Assembly (NCBI GenBank): GCA_029851415.1
Contig: CM056742.1
Location: 12,131,736-12,195,735 of the forward strand
From: Eretmocerus hayati
Lineage: Eukaryota > Arthropoda > Insecta > Hymenoptera > Aphelinidae
Length of the DNA stretch: 64,000 nt
Direction: 5' to 3'
Shown: positions 12,051-26,010 of the stretch, one piece after another
Layout: each line of letters starts with the position of its first letter
Position numbering within the stretch: position 1 is the first letter of the stretch
Made by a program: the position numbers and the translations under genes
Notes under the pieces: model-generated
What the model was told of the DNA's origin: nothing
Databases searched by the model: none
What the model saw: the letters and a program-made list of their open reading frames with translations, nothing else

Positions 12051-15000
12051 AAAATTTCCAAGTCGGGACAACATCCTAACTTCTCGATAATAGCTGTCTT
12101 AGATCCGATAGCGAAGATGCTTTTACAAAACTTCGTCCAATAGTTTGACCTTGTCATAACGTCTGTTGTAGTCTAATACACCATCGCGCTGTGTAACTAC
12201 TACACCGAAGAACATTCTGAACTGTCCAAGCTTCGAAATCTATTGTCTCACTCACACCCAAATAAGGTTATGGTAGCCTAATTTGTGAATGCAAGTGAGT
12301 CATTACATTTCAAAGTTCGAACAGTTCACACTGCTCCTGAATGTATATGAAGTAAAATAAAAATAAACTACTGTAAGAAACTCAAATCTCTAAATCTCCC
12401 AACAATTCAATTCCTAAAAACATCAATTCACAAAACACATGATAAGCAAACATGAAATTGTCCATCTTTCAACCTAATGAAATCGTTGCAATTTTGAACC
12501 GCAAATTCCACAACAGATTCCCACTGCGACAGGGTAATCAGCGCTGTACACTAGCACCTTGTACACTCGACTTTTTCACCTCGTCTCGTATAATACACCT
12601 GATTCCTACTCAACAACACACCACAAGGTGTGTGCACTAATAGCCTGTTGGTAGATGAGCCCAACAATTCTCCTCCATACATTCACATCAGGTGTATACT
12701 CACAACACAACCAACCAACCTTAAAGGGAAACAACAAGTTTGCGCACTAATATACCTCGCGCGTGGGACTCCCCTAATTTGTTTAAATTGCCACTGATCA
12801 GTAAAATCGCACTCTGCGACAGTGTGTTTTCTCAACGCCGCAGAATAATTGGACAAGATGGCTCATTCACGCCGCACAACACTCATCTCATACTCACACA
12901 GACCTATACAAATCAAACCCAGTATCTTGACATCATCAAAGGCATCAAAGCCGCTCAGTCTCATTTCCAACTCAGACAATACTTATGCGCATGCGCGTAC
13001 CAAAATTTTGTAAAATATCTTGAATATACGGTTGATTTCACTTCTGCGGTTCTATGAAAACGATCTCATCAGATGAAATAGCAACGATCGAAAAGATGTC
13101 TCTTTATATCCACACACTGAATGAGCACGTTATTTGGGGAAACAAAGAGCATTCCAAGAGACGCTTCTTTCAGATAAGCATCGGTGTCTCCTACTCTCAG
13201 TTGCCATACTATACATAAAGTCACCTCATTTAGTATATGGTCAGCACCAGTATATGGTCAAAACCAAAGATGAGAATAGATTGAAAAAAAAAGAAGAAAA
13301 ATCAGCAGGGGTTGTCAGACGCATTCATATAACGTAGGCAACAGGTGGCAATCGGCGGGGGTAGCAAGTGAAAGTTTGACTACCTGTTGCACTCTATTAT
13401 AGCCAACCCCTCAGCCAATGAATCTCAACTATATGGGCGGCGTTTGAAGCTATATATATGTATGTGTGTATATATAAATGGTAGTCTCACCCTTATCTAG
13501 CTCGTCACGCGTGCGCGTGTTGATTCAGCTGCTAGATACTATAACGACCAGTGGCGTTATAAACTGACTTCGCAGCTGGTGCATCACCATCATCAGTATT
13601 AGTAGTAGAACGAATCGCTGCATGCGCGGGTCATTAGTCGATTCTATACTGTACACATACACAATATATACACTCTGAGATGCTGGTCTGTGTATCCCCT
13701 TAGCTCCACTACATACGTATACACAAAAAAACAGCAATTTTCGCGTGCGACTGGAGTATCTAGATGAAGAGAACTCTCGGGTTTGAGATAAAAGAAAAAG
13801 AGAATTGGGTGCACGACGAGACGGTTGAGAACCACTGGACACCATTGACCGGCCATAATTATGACATCTAATTAGCTTTTTAGCCGACTCGCCAAGATGC
13901 AGTTTTTTTTTCTTCTTCTTCTGGACATAGCTTGTCTACCTGCTGACCGACAAGTATTATAACCTCTTTGTCTGATGAGACAAGAGATCTTTCTTGGTTT
14001 AAAAAAAAACCGGAATTTTCTCGTTGTTCATGGAATCGATAGAGCTGTGTATTATATAGCAATGGTATAACATAGTGTCTTTACCCATCAGATCAATAGA
14101 TGTAGGATTATGTTGGTTAAAATGTATGTAGGCTTTGGTATTAGTTAGAATTGGATTGTAGTGTAACTAAGAGAATTCTGGACCAGTATTATGGAGGTAG
14201 GACATGATGAGTGACCAACGGTCGCAAACAGTCTCGTTAACGAGCTACGAGTTTCAGTCACGTGCAAATAACTCTGAAGCGCGCCGAGAGAGTTGCAAGC
14301 AGACGAAGAGTGATTGAGCCGTCGTTGTTCAGACCGTGTATATAGAGGGAGAAAGAAGGAGAAGAACCTTGCCGATTCCACTGATCACAAAAACATGGGT
14401 ACCCACCACGGGTGTATACCGGAGACACGCATGTATACTTGCTGGGTAAATCCAGTATAGCCATACCAATCGATTGGGTTGAGATTCGATTTTCTGCACC
14501 AAGTATCTCTTGCTCGAGCGCTTGCTTGCTAACTTGCTTGCACTTCAATGCTCGATCGGACTCTGCGATAAAATCGTCATTGTCTCCATCCTGGTTGCAA
14601 TTTATTTTGGAGAACGTGGAATTGAGTTGGGTTAAGTTTGTAATCGAGTGTAGGTCAACGATGGATCAGTCTTGTTTTCATATCCTTTTGATAAATTTTG
14701 ACGAATTAGACAGGTTAGAGTTGATTCGATCAATTTGGTTTCACGGATTTTTATCTATCAGTGGCCATTCAAATGTTTCATAGTAACTTATTCGATCCCG
14801 AGTTAAGACATTTTTTCCTGCGGTTGCCCCTTTTTCTGAAACTGATTTCATGTTCCCAGGATTATTAAAAGTTCAGGGTTCATATGAATGTTGGAACATC
14901 TAATTGTTCATCGCGGCTTTTGACTTGAAACTCGTATATTTGGTACATGAACTTACCACTGGTACCTTAATATTACAACTTTTCGCTAAACTACTTGTTA

Positions 15001-15517
15001 ATATACAAATGCCGAAGAAAAAACAGAATGACTCATTAGGAGCGATTTCTGTTCAAAGCTGCTTCAACCTTTCGATCACTTCTGATAGTATCAGTCTCAT
15101 ATTCTTCGAATCTCAATCAATCAAACCAATTTAAGCAGTATGAACGAGTGCAGAACCCAAAACCCAGATGAAAAGTTATGAAGGCAAATCAAATGGTGGA
15201 GGCCCCAGCGGAGGGATAAAAGCCGAAATGACTCGGAATGCGGAGCAAACCTTTGAGAGCTCGTCAAGCACAATCAGCCTTGATTCGAGAGGAAATTTTA
15301 GTTTGTCTGACATCACGGTGGCATGCATCATCAGTTCCAAGGGCTACTCAGCGATTAGCAACGCTGATGCATCAGAGCCAAGAGTAGTTCAAGTCACCAT
15401 ACGACATCTGGGGATACTGTAGTATGTATTGGCGCGAAAGGAGTATTCTATATAATACTCCAAGGAGTGAAGTGAATGCTTCCCACGATTGCAGAAGACT
15501 CAACGCCCGATTCCTCC

Positions 15518-15551
<34 letters not shown>

Positions 15552-18500
15552 CTCGACTGAACCGTAAAAAAGCTGCTGAGGATGCTGTTGGGTGCAGAGT
15601 GGCCACTCTTTTTTCGTTACTTCTCATTCCTTTTGGACTCCGGACTTTTATCGCATCATCTAACGAATTGCTCTAACTTGGATGAAGAGGAACATCAGAA
15701 TGGAGAAGACGAGGCGCGTGTAAAAAGCCCAATCCCGACAAACACCCGCGTGTATATATATATTCTGACTCAATAAACAGTACAACGTTTTTTTCACCCA
15801 ATTGTGATCATGCATTGCGTCTCCGGTCCGGAGTTCTGATGATGATGATGACGAGGACGAGGTTACATGCATGCATGCAAGTATGGAACAGCCACAAGGG
15901 ATTACAAGTCCAAGCTGGTGCTCGACATTTTTATGCTCTGGATGTTATTCGAATGACCGTGTGTCGTATGTTTGTCGTTAAGGTTCGTCGCTTGAGTACT
16001 TATGGTGAGTTAGGACTGATGTTTGAGGTTCCAACATCTTGTGGACATATAAAAGGCGAGTCTTGAGATGTGTGATTTTTGGGATTCCGGTGCCTTTGAA
16101 CGAAAAGTGCTTCTATGTCTTTTCGTGCGTATATGTTTGCTTTTACGGTTTTTGAAGATTGACCACTCGGAAGTCGTAAGAAGATATTTACTTGGGTGTG
16201 ATTACATCTGATGACTTCTCGGTGCACAATTTTCGTAATAACCTTTCTCAATTGCACTACTTGTGGATTCCATTGTAATTTCTGTCTTAATTTGATTGCT
16301 ATAGATCTGGGACATCAATGGGATTCTTTTAATTTTGCATTGGAAATTACTGACTAAAAATACCTCATTCTATAATTACGCCGGTACCAACAGTGGGTAG
16401 GATTTTTGTAGCGTACTTGATTTAGAGATTTTACATTTTGAGTTTGAGATTTTGAAGTAACGCGACGTTTATGTAGACATTCTAACCAAATCCCTTCTTG
16501 CATCAGCAAGATTGACGCATGACTGACGCTGACGATGAAAATTTTTGTATAGAAAACTGTCTCTGGCACACATGAATTGAGGTTCAGAAACTTACAGCAA
16601 GTGGTGAAAAAGAAAGTCGACAAATTTTCAAATGCTAACCGCAAGGGTGACTTGGATTTGCATTCAATCGTCAAAAAAAGAAGTTTCGGGTGAGTTGTCA
16701 AATACCAATGAGTTACGAGGCACTCTACAGTCAGCATTTAGGTCTGCTAACTCAGCACCTCTATAATCTGTAACGTACATGGATGTCTGTGTCGCTAGAT
16801 TGGTTCGTTCTTTCTTAGGTCTCTTTCTCGGTTTCAACACAACCCTAAGCTCCTATCCCGAATAATCACACGGAGGTGCGGCCAAATATCGTATATACCT
16901 GTGCGATTTGTGACTTGAATCTGAATATACGACTGCGATGGGTATAAACTTTCAACGATGTTTATCTCTTGAAGCTCAGAAGCAAAACGCATGCGATTGA
17001 AATACACAAGATAATTCACGTTAATAGTTTAACCATGAGGATGACTTTTTAGCATGATGCCCATGTCATCTGAGTGTGTCATCTTGACGATTAGAGTTGC
17101 TGGGAAGGCGAGTGGGAAGGGCATGATTCGTTTGGAGTGATAACAGTTTAGATCTGAAAGGGTTGGTCGTCGCAAAAATCTCAAACTGAATTTCAAATTT
17201 AATGATTTTCATGTTGGAATGTGATGAATCACTCATGGAAATTACAGTCATTATATTTGGAGGGTGGGGGGGGGGGGGGAATTGATTCAATTAAATATTA
17301 AATAATGAGAGAGGTCATGTGTATACGTTTTTGGATGATGCCTCTTATCAACCGCAAAATGAAGTCATGAATAATTATGAGCATCACGTTGAGCTACTGG
17401 ATGCTGCCATAGGTTAGGATAGGTTGTGTTATTCCAGTTTTGGACAGATTGGATTTGGTCAAGTTGCCTTCATGCGTAGTTCGAACTGGTGTGACATTTG
17501 GCTGGAGGGTTTAGCGAGGTCACATTCGTGTCATATTGAGTTACTTTACATTGATTAGTACTACGTCCAGCTAAGACGCTTTCCTTGATCCCTTTTATTA
17601 AAATTATCTTCCGTGTCTAGAGATTACATAATCTTGCTTAGACCAGTGCACACGAGTGAATGTTTCTGAGGTTAGGTTGAATCTCATTAAATAGATTTTG
17701 GCCACCTTGCTGTTAATTTTCGAAATCGAAAATCGATTTTTTCGGAAAATTTCAATTCACAGCAATTTCTACAATAAAATGTCTTGTTTATCGGCTGACT
17801 CCTATGAGATAACCAAAAATCGATGTCAAAGTTTGATGTCTGTTGAAGATTTGGGCCGATAGCTTCATTTTACTGGAAGAAACTCGATTTTTTGAAAGCT
17901 GGGTCCCATGGACTCATTGTGACCTCTGCGTAAATTTTCGGATGTGTGACCGGTCCGGGATAATAAGAATCTCGCTTAGACTCGTTCATTTATGAACAGT
18001 TGAAGAAAATTCTTAACTTAGTTTTCCACCACTGGTCATAGAACCTAAATCTCACTCGATGAGCAAGTTTACTATGCGTAAAATTTTCTTCATTCAAAAC
18101 GCGTGGGCACTGCGATCGATTAAAGAAATTTCAAGTTCTCAATGTAATCTCGGAAAAATCTCAATCGGCCAGAGTGAAATTTGTGTTATCCAAAAATTCA
18201 GATAAGAACACATATTAACACCTCAGAACGCTCATCATTCCACCAAACACAAACCCGTCATATAATCATTCCACCTGATTCCTCAGAAACAGCTCGCGTC
18301 ACACATCACAAAAGATCCTCATTCAGGGTGCAATCGGCAAGCCAATGCAAAGCGTGTCCCTCATCAAGAATCTCGTTCCCATTGAGTTACTCAGAGAGAA
18401 GAGGCCCTGATGACTATGGTATGCTTTCTCTGTCCCGATCTTTTTGTTAAAAAATATATATAGCCGTGGCGACGCGCACAAATGAGGTTGTCGCGTCACG

Positions 18501-19954
18501 CACACGACCGACACACAGAGATTGAGTGAGTAAGAAAGAGAAAGAGAAACCTTGAAAAAGAAAAGAAAGAGAGGAGGGCAAGGCCCATTGCAGCATGCCA
18601 GCTCCATCTTTCCTCTATATACACAACATCGATTCCAGAGCACCGGACGAGTTTTTTTCATCTGACCCTCCATATGAGCCATGCGTCCTCATCATCTGGT
18701 CAACTCTCTCAATATGTTCTGTCTATATCTATTTTTTTTTCTTTCTTTCAACACTTATGCGACTGTTTATTTATGATCTTCCATGTGGATGATGTTTATT
18801 GCCATACTCTTGTCAGACTTTTATTAAAATTTTGATGATGATTCATAAAATTCTACGAGCTCATTCGCGCGGATAGTGACATATCTCGATAAGATCTAAA
18901 TACATACTTGAGTTTTTAGTAGATCGTCAGAAAACTGGCGCATGAAATTTAAACGAGATCTGTGAAGATGCCGGTACAAACTTGCTTGCTTTTGATAACT
19001 TCCGTAATTATACTTTTAGACTTTAAGACCGCCATTTTGAGGTATTGTTGATGATGAGATTGCCGATTGAGGTTAGGTTGCTATCAAGGTTGGCTACAAA
19101 AGCTGAGATGGGCTTTAACCATAGGGTTATCGAAATACGACCGAACAAGAGGTAACCTTCGGCAATGTTGGGTGAAATCAAGAGATGAGATTGTCAGATA
19201 AACAACTTTGATGGAATCTAAGCAACTAAATCTTCAGGATCTTGACTAACTTACAAGATACCGAGCAAGGTACGCTCAGAAGCGTTAACCTTAGTACCTC
19301 TGAATAGTCCTCATCGTCAATCTAGTTTTCTACAGTTAACCGACTCATCACAGTAATTTAGTTGTCTCACGAAGTACTTGTTTGTACTTAGAAAATGAAT
19401 TGTGGTTAAATGTTCAAAGGAGTTAGAAAATGATAACTAATCAAGAGCTTTTTCATGAAAGAACTATGCCGAATCCCAAAGTCCATTTCAAATAATGTCA
19501 CAGCTCAGCGTGAGTCTTTCTAATCATTGATTACAAACTAACCTGTAAATTCTAAGTGAAACCCATCATGACCAGAGTAGTCCACATGAATGATATCTGA
19601 CTCTTTGACTTCAGTATCAAGTGAGTTCCTCACAAAATTTGACAAAGAAAAATGATACCGGGGTAAACAAGTCAATGTCTTGAAGAAGAGTTGGTAGAAA
19701 CCATGACAAAGACATTGTTTTCAATTTGTTCATCTTCATTCCTCCAAAGTCCAGCAAATGTCAATCAGTTCAACTCGTCTTCCACCTATAAGACCAGACC
19801 AATCCTTTGAGACAAAACCTCACCTCATTCCAAACCAAGGAATACGCGCGCATATAGTTAGGCCATTGTTCTCAGAAGGACGTGTGTTATAAGCAATGAG
19901 ATTGGGTTTCGCAAGTTCTCCATAAGACGAACAGTTGGAGAATCTAACAACTAA
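12051..19954. other. Unassigned DNA, about 7.9 kb
   Basis: No gene is supported. It holds a TA microsatellite (15520-15548), a short GAT repeat near 15837-15852, a run of 14 G residues at 17266-17279, GGTTAGG-type motifs near 17411, 17672 and 19072, and a purine-rich patch near 18510-18580. A variant of the GGAGGCCCC..GGAGGGAT motif is near 15198. Open frames reach 127 residues but have no domain features. Confidence 0.5.
15520..15548. repeat. (TA)n microsatellite
   Basis: An uninterrupted TA dinucleotide run of about 29 bases. Confidence 0.95.
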
Positions 19955-19973
19955 TGGTGCTATATACCATCAG

Positions 19974-20179
19974 GGTGCGATGACGATGTCACTGCTCGTT
20001 TATACCGACGATCTCGTCTCTCAAGAGAAGCCAAGAAGGAATATAAGCGCCAATGGTACAATGACCCGAAAGAGAGAATCAGTCCTTGCGAGCGCTTTCA
20101 ATCTGGTGCATGCATGGACGGACATGGAATATGTTTCTTGCACTGGACGATTCGCGAGATGCCTTCTTCACTTTTTTGA
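19974..20179 (+). CDS. Weak candidate terminal exon, Cys-rich, function unknown
   Basis: A frame is open from 19955 to the TGA at 20177-20179. A plausible 3' splice site (ATACCATCAG/G) ends at 19973, with a branch-like CTAAC at about 19944-19948. From that junction the frame gives a basic segment containing SREAKKEYKRQWYNDP, then CERFQSGACMDGHGIC and FLHW. The spacing C-x7-C-x6-C-x3-H matches the pattern used by CCCH zinc fingers of the muscleblind type, but the surrounding residues do not otherwise match that family as I know it. A 130-codon frame (19935-20327) overlaps in another phase. No upstream exon or signal peptide was found. It may be chance. Confidence 0.2.
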
Positions 20180-23100
20180 ACTGACTACATCAGGTCCTTC
20201 AGAAGGATCCCTTCGTACATATAACCAGCTGAGCTTGAAGTCTCTATGGAATATCTCGTTTGGGAAGTTTGGATTGGAGAGTGCATGGGATACTGATTGC
20301 TTGACTTTGGGGATTAGTTTTTGGTGATGTTTTTGATAGTCACGTTATCTGTCTTTTAGCGACGTCTATAGTACTATAAAGAACCCCGATTGATATTTAA
20401 TCTACTTCTGGAGATATATTTGATGTAAATTTTTCCTGCATGTGGTATTAAGTACATCCATTAACCTTGACTTTCTTTCTGTTTCAGGTGAGTATTGGTT
20501 TTACCCGTTATGAATATCTTCCAAGGAGTGATGAAGTTTGGGCTGTTACGTGAGTTCAAAATTTTATACCGTCCCGAAAAGTTATTGGGGTTGTGAATTG
20601 CGAAGCGCATTCAGAAGGCACAGAGGTGATCAACAGTTCCATGACTTTCGGGAAAACTTCCGGCTTGAATTTTTGAACATGGTCTGATAAGTCAACCGAG
20701 CAACAATTACAGTACCCAGTTATTTTCTCCTGGGTAATTCTATTAAAGTAATTCATTACGTTAGATTGTCTAAGTTCTTGAGAAATTTTATTTCATTTTG
20801 CATACGACTCAGAATTCTAAATCCTCCTAGAAATCATGATGAGTAGTTGTAGAACAAGACTACTCTTGAATGACTATTTTTCAATTTCCAAACCCACTTT
20901 TTTTACCTTCGTCCATTAATAACCAGGTCAGAATCGTTGTTCTATCAAAATTGAATGCGATAAGATGGTCAACTTCCATAAAAAAACATTTTTGTCTGAG
21001 ATGTCTCAGATGGAATTATCTTTGCTTCAATGTCATTGACACATTCGTGAAATATCCTAAAATCTATGACATTGAATATTCCTGACGCATTTGAATGAGC
21101 CAGTCAGTATTCTGACTACGATTCAGGTCATTTCACAATAAAAATGAGTAAGCCATCAAGAGTTATTAGTTCACCCACTCTGTCCAAGCAAGATTTATCA
21201 AATTGTCAAGAATGCACTGCTATCGATCTACATATATCCATTCTATATAACGCTTGAACGATTATTGACTCAGTATCGATAATATGCACTGCAGGTTTAA
21301 AGCACAACAAATTCCAAGAATCTCATTCCCCTCACGATCAAAGTTAACGCTGTATTATAACGTGGAATGGAATGGGACAGCATCCATAGTGCACATTTGG
21401 CTAAAAATTTTTCCAGAAAACTGTTAAATCGTGCATCTTGGTATATACATACATGCACGAACGCCAATAACGTATTATAGATAGCAAAATGTTCAGAACA
21501 TCAGAAAGCGTCAACTCTTATCTGCCAGTTTCGATATACATAAAAGATCAAGCGAAGCCTGTTTTACTGATTCGCTCAAAATAAGCCGCGCAATTTATAA
21601 TTAAGAGCGACAATGAGGACTTGTCTTGTGGAAATCCAAGATAAGACTTGGCGAACACTTATCTTTCTATACGAAGATTTGCAATCGGAATGAATTATAT
21701 GCACACATGAAAGCATGGATCAATGGATCTTTCATCGGTATACTCATACATTGCGATTTTGCTGCATCAGTCCCTTTGCAGCGTAATAAATTGACTGGAG
21801 CGCGGGATTTTGATCCGATGACCGCAGAGAAATTTCCGCACCTTGCAACTTTGCGCAATCTTGATGGGTTGACCAATCGCTTGCGGTTATATATTCGAAT
21901 TGTTGGCAGGTCGTACTTGTACTTGACGATAAGAAGTTCTTGTAGTGTAGGATATGTTTATATTCTGTAAATAATCGTATAGTTTGCACTTTTATAATAA
22001 TTATTAGCTATACAGTGATGGGTTTTTACCGTTACATCCTCAGGCTTGGCGTGTTCTTGACATACTCTTTATAGGCCTGATTGTATTATCTAGATATTTT
22101 TCATGGGAATTGAAGTTTATCGACTAATCACAATTGATCGTAGCATTTTATAAATCATTGAATGTACAGACAAGAAGAATCGATTGGTTTCTCATTCTGA
22201 CGACCAGACATTGGATATCACAGATCATATTCGCATGTTGTTAAATTTCACTAAAAACTATAAGTCACCCATCATTTTTCTTCTAAACGCAATTTTTAAG
22301 GTCAAAGTTACCCAATTTGAGCATTACAAAACATCCCGGCACTAACAACTCATTTATTGTAGAAAATTTGTTCTTTTCCCTCTGCAAAGTGACAAATATA
22401 TCATTTGTCAAAGTTACATGAAATTCAATTGTTCACCCTGCAAATTAGACCACCAATTATGGCGTGTCACACATCAATCGGTCAGAATCCTCTTTACATC
22501 TAGACCTCAGAACAGATGACCAATTAACTCGAATAAGAATGGAAGATGATTTTTCCCTTAGTATAACGATCGCTTCAACATCAACCAAGACTCCAATCAA
22601 TACCCGTATCCCTTAAACATCCTATAGTTGTAGATATGCTCGGAAATTTTGATCACGCGCGCGAAATTCGAGAAAGGAAACTGTTATGAGTCTCAACCTC
22701 CTCATCATCCCCCAGGAATAAGCACCGTGAGTGAACTTTCCGCTACACACAGCATCCCCGATATAAATGTGTACAATATGACGGAGCTCAGAAGTCATTA
22801 CCGTCACGCACCCTGCCGCCGCGAGAGCGAGCTAATAAGCCTGTCACGGCTGCTTCCATCATACGCCGCGCGCCGCTAGCGGCAATCATATTATATATGA
22901 ACATGTAAGCGCGAGAAACATTTCCCGACAAAGCTGATGATTGCCATGTTGCCTCGAGACAAATATCCATATTTCCTCTCGCGTTGAAAATCTGCAGGCC
23001 TTATACCAAAACCCTAACAAAAATAAGTACAAAAGCGTTAAATTTTTCACGACCCTTAGTCAATCAATCGATCCCGTGATGACGATGTAATCAATACATA

Positions 23101-23816
23101 CATGCATATGTCCAGGGTAATGTGCGTGCCACAAAAATAAAAAGCAAGAGAGGAGTAAATTTCGGTGAGGACCACATTCTCTTTTATATATTCCTTGACG
23201 GAGAGTAACTCAATTTACATTCTGCGTGGATGATTTTATTATACGATGCGGGGTTCGATAAATTTGCGATTTATGCCCAAGGCTCGTCGCTCAAACGGAG
23301 CAATTTGATTTTCGATAGCTTTTGAGGGCTATTTCTGTATGTGTGTGCATGTGCATGGGTTATCGATGGGAGTGCGGAGATGTACAAAGCGTAAGGGAAG
23401 TATAATCGATGATCATTGACGGTCACCGTGTAGCACATATCTTGTGCGATATGCTAAGCACTCGTGAGGAGGCCCGCGCCTTGGTAACGACCTCGTCACG
23501 CCGTGACAATATGATGCACCAGGCGCTTGAACGATCTAACCTTCCTGACTGAATGTAGTCGATGATTGTTTCATTGGACTCCATACTAGCGCAGACAACT
23601 TATTCTTTTTTCGAGATGAGGTGATCTGCATCAAATTTCAAGAGAAAATTAGGGTTCTGAAACTAAATTTTTTATGCAAATCACTAACATCATTAAGGAT
23701 TTTGAATGCGTAGACTGGATAACCTGTGTCGGTACTTGCCATGAGTTCGGAAGCGAATACTCACTTCTCACACAAGAATTCACTCATTCAACATACTCTT
23801 GTTGGCTCTACTTTTC
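20180..23816. other. Unassigned DNA
   Basis: No gene, RNA or repeat is supported. Open frames are at most 114 residues and look random. A GC-rich patch with alternating CG lies near 22800-22880. Confidence 0.5.
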
Positions 23817-24265
23817 AGACACACACATACACAAACGAACACATACACCATGAAACTAACCATTCATAGAGAACAATATAAACATTCCAAAGCACTCATC
23901 CCTCATGAACAAAATACATATTCTTTCGCACCCACACAGCCACCCACGCACAGACCCACGCGCACACGCACACACACAAACACATACACCATGAAACTAA
24001 CCTTTCATAGAGAACAATATAAACATTCCAAAGCACTCATCCCTTATGAACAAAATACATATTCTTTCGCACCAACACATCCACTTACGCACACACTCAC
24101 GCGCACACCCACGCATACAACCACGCACACCATGAGACTAACCGTTCATAGAAAACAATATAAACATTACAAATAACTCATCCCTCATAAACACAGTACA
24201 TAATCTTTTGCACCCACACAGCCTCGCACACACCCACACACACCCACACCCTCACACACATGCAC
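23817..24265 (+). repeat. 141-bp minisatellite, about three copies
   Basis: The landmark CACCATGAAACTAACC or its close variants puts an ATG at 23850, 23991 and 24132, an exact period of 141 bases. Each unit has a unique half, encoding M(K/R)LT.HR.QYKH.KALIP in the frame that stays open, and a degenerate CACA/CGCACA half that varies. Because 141 is divisible by three, the frame stays open for 125 codons (23799-24176). The third unit reads into a stop, and a partial fourth unit decays to about 24265. The open frame is a product of the period, and coding use is not supported. Confidence 0.9.
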
Positions 24266-26010
24266 TCTCGCTCTTTTTAAACAAACTACCCACACCCTTC
24301 ACAACTCTACGTGAACGCAACTTTGAAAACCTCACTCATTCTTGTTGAGCTTGAAGTGCCTACTATTGCTGCTCTATCAAATCGATGAAAGTCCAACAGG
24401 ATACCACATAGCTACAATTAATGACTGAACAGACATGTGCACAATATCTTCATAATCATCCTTTTGATGGATCCAAAATAGTTCTCGTTTCCCGCCTTGG
24501 GTTGTGTGTAGTCACAAATCGTATCTGGAGTTCTGGAGTTCATCTAAATTGGGGATTCTTCAGGCAGATCAGTTAAAAAAGGAGAAATAAGACGAAAAGA
24601 AAACAAAAGAGGTATCGAGGGTAGGACGAAGGGAGTGGCGAAATGCATATTAGCTGGTGGCGACAAAAATGTGGGAGCCCTCGAGAGTGTGCCGTGCGCA
24701 AAAGCGTGGGAGGTGGCTTATCTGGAAGTTCAAATGGTGCATGGCAATGGGCAGCGTGCGGCAGAAACCGGTAGTAAAGATATTCGAAAGGAGCCATGCA
24801 TGGCATGGAACGTCTGGCCGATCCTTACGGATAAGAGCGCAAGAGGTGTAAGTTACTAGCCCTCGCTCGTCCCTCGTTTTCGCTCTCAAAATACACATAT
24901 ACATACACACGTGTGCGATTTTAATACGACCACGCAACAGTTGCAGCTTTCGTGGTGCATGCGCGTATCGAACCCGAGCACACACATATAGGTTTACTGT
25001 GCTTGCTCAGCACAGCATCTCTTTCGCAGAACTCGTTTCTTCTCTCCAATTTCGGCCCGTTCGCATATATACATATATATCGCATGAGTGCAAGCATGTG
25101 TGTACAAAGATCGCGCAGAATTAACGACAAAAGATCGTATCTAAGAACGCGGCAAGCGCGAGAGACAACCTGCGCACGCGGCTAAATTTTGCCTTCTTAT
25201 CGCTTCACGCTTGAATGTTGTTGTTGGCATTGCGACCTGAATTATGCACCCGTAATAATCGTCGAGGAATTACCGATCGGATCGCACCGGTAGTGAGAGA
25301 ATTGGATTCCTGTTGGTGTACACGGGAAGCTTTATCGCCAAAGTAACTATAAGTTTTTGCGTGTTTCAAGTTCTTATCTTTTCGTCTCATCGAAAATAAA
25401 TTTTTCTCGCGTCGACCTAAGGGTTCTAGGACTGCGTTGAATTTGAAAGAGATTCCAAATTTTAGCCAGTATCATCTACCATACAGCTGTACCGAAAAAC
25501 AAGGAGAAATTGTTTCAGAACAGAAAATCCGAGAGAGATTCACTAAACCTGCATATTTTCACGATTTTGCATTGGAATATTTCAAATTTGGCAAGTATGA
25601 TCTCACACAAGTTTGCAGAAGAAAAACTGATGATCAAATCAGAATATAATGGGATACGTTCTGAATGATGGATTGATTGAATTGGCGGCAACACTGGTGC
25701 ATGCAAGAGTAGACGCGAAGATGTTTGTGCGAGGGAGTGCTTATTTGTAAGCCCAAGAAGGAAGAAGAGAGCAGAGAGAAAGTAGAAGAAGGGAAGGGCG
25801 TGCATAAATGTTTATAGCTCAATCATCTACATAACACTCGGGGAGACACAAAAATAAGACGTAATCAGCGAATCACTTGGATGAACAGTATACGATCTAC
25901 AAAAATTATGTTTATGGCCTAATATAAGCTTTGCTGATTGGATTGTTGTCGTGATTACAATTTTTTTTCACTCAATTATTAGATTGGATCTTTCATCTTT
26001 TGGTTTGATG
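24266..26010. other. Unassigned DNA
   Basis: No gene is supported. Overlapping open frames on both strands between 24570 and 25190 reflect locally higher GC and look like chance. Confidence 0.5.

Noticed and set aside
23256..23275. GGGGTTCGATAAAT as a tRNA B box
   Set aside because: The 3' half of the box is wrong and no A box or stem is present.
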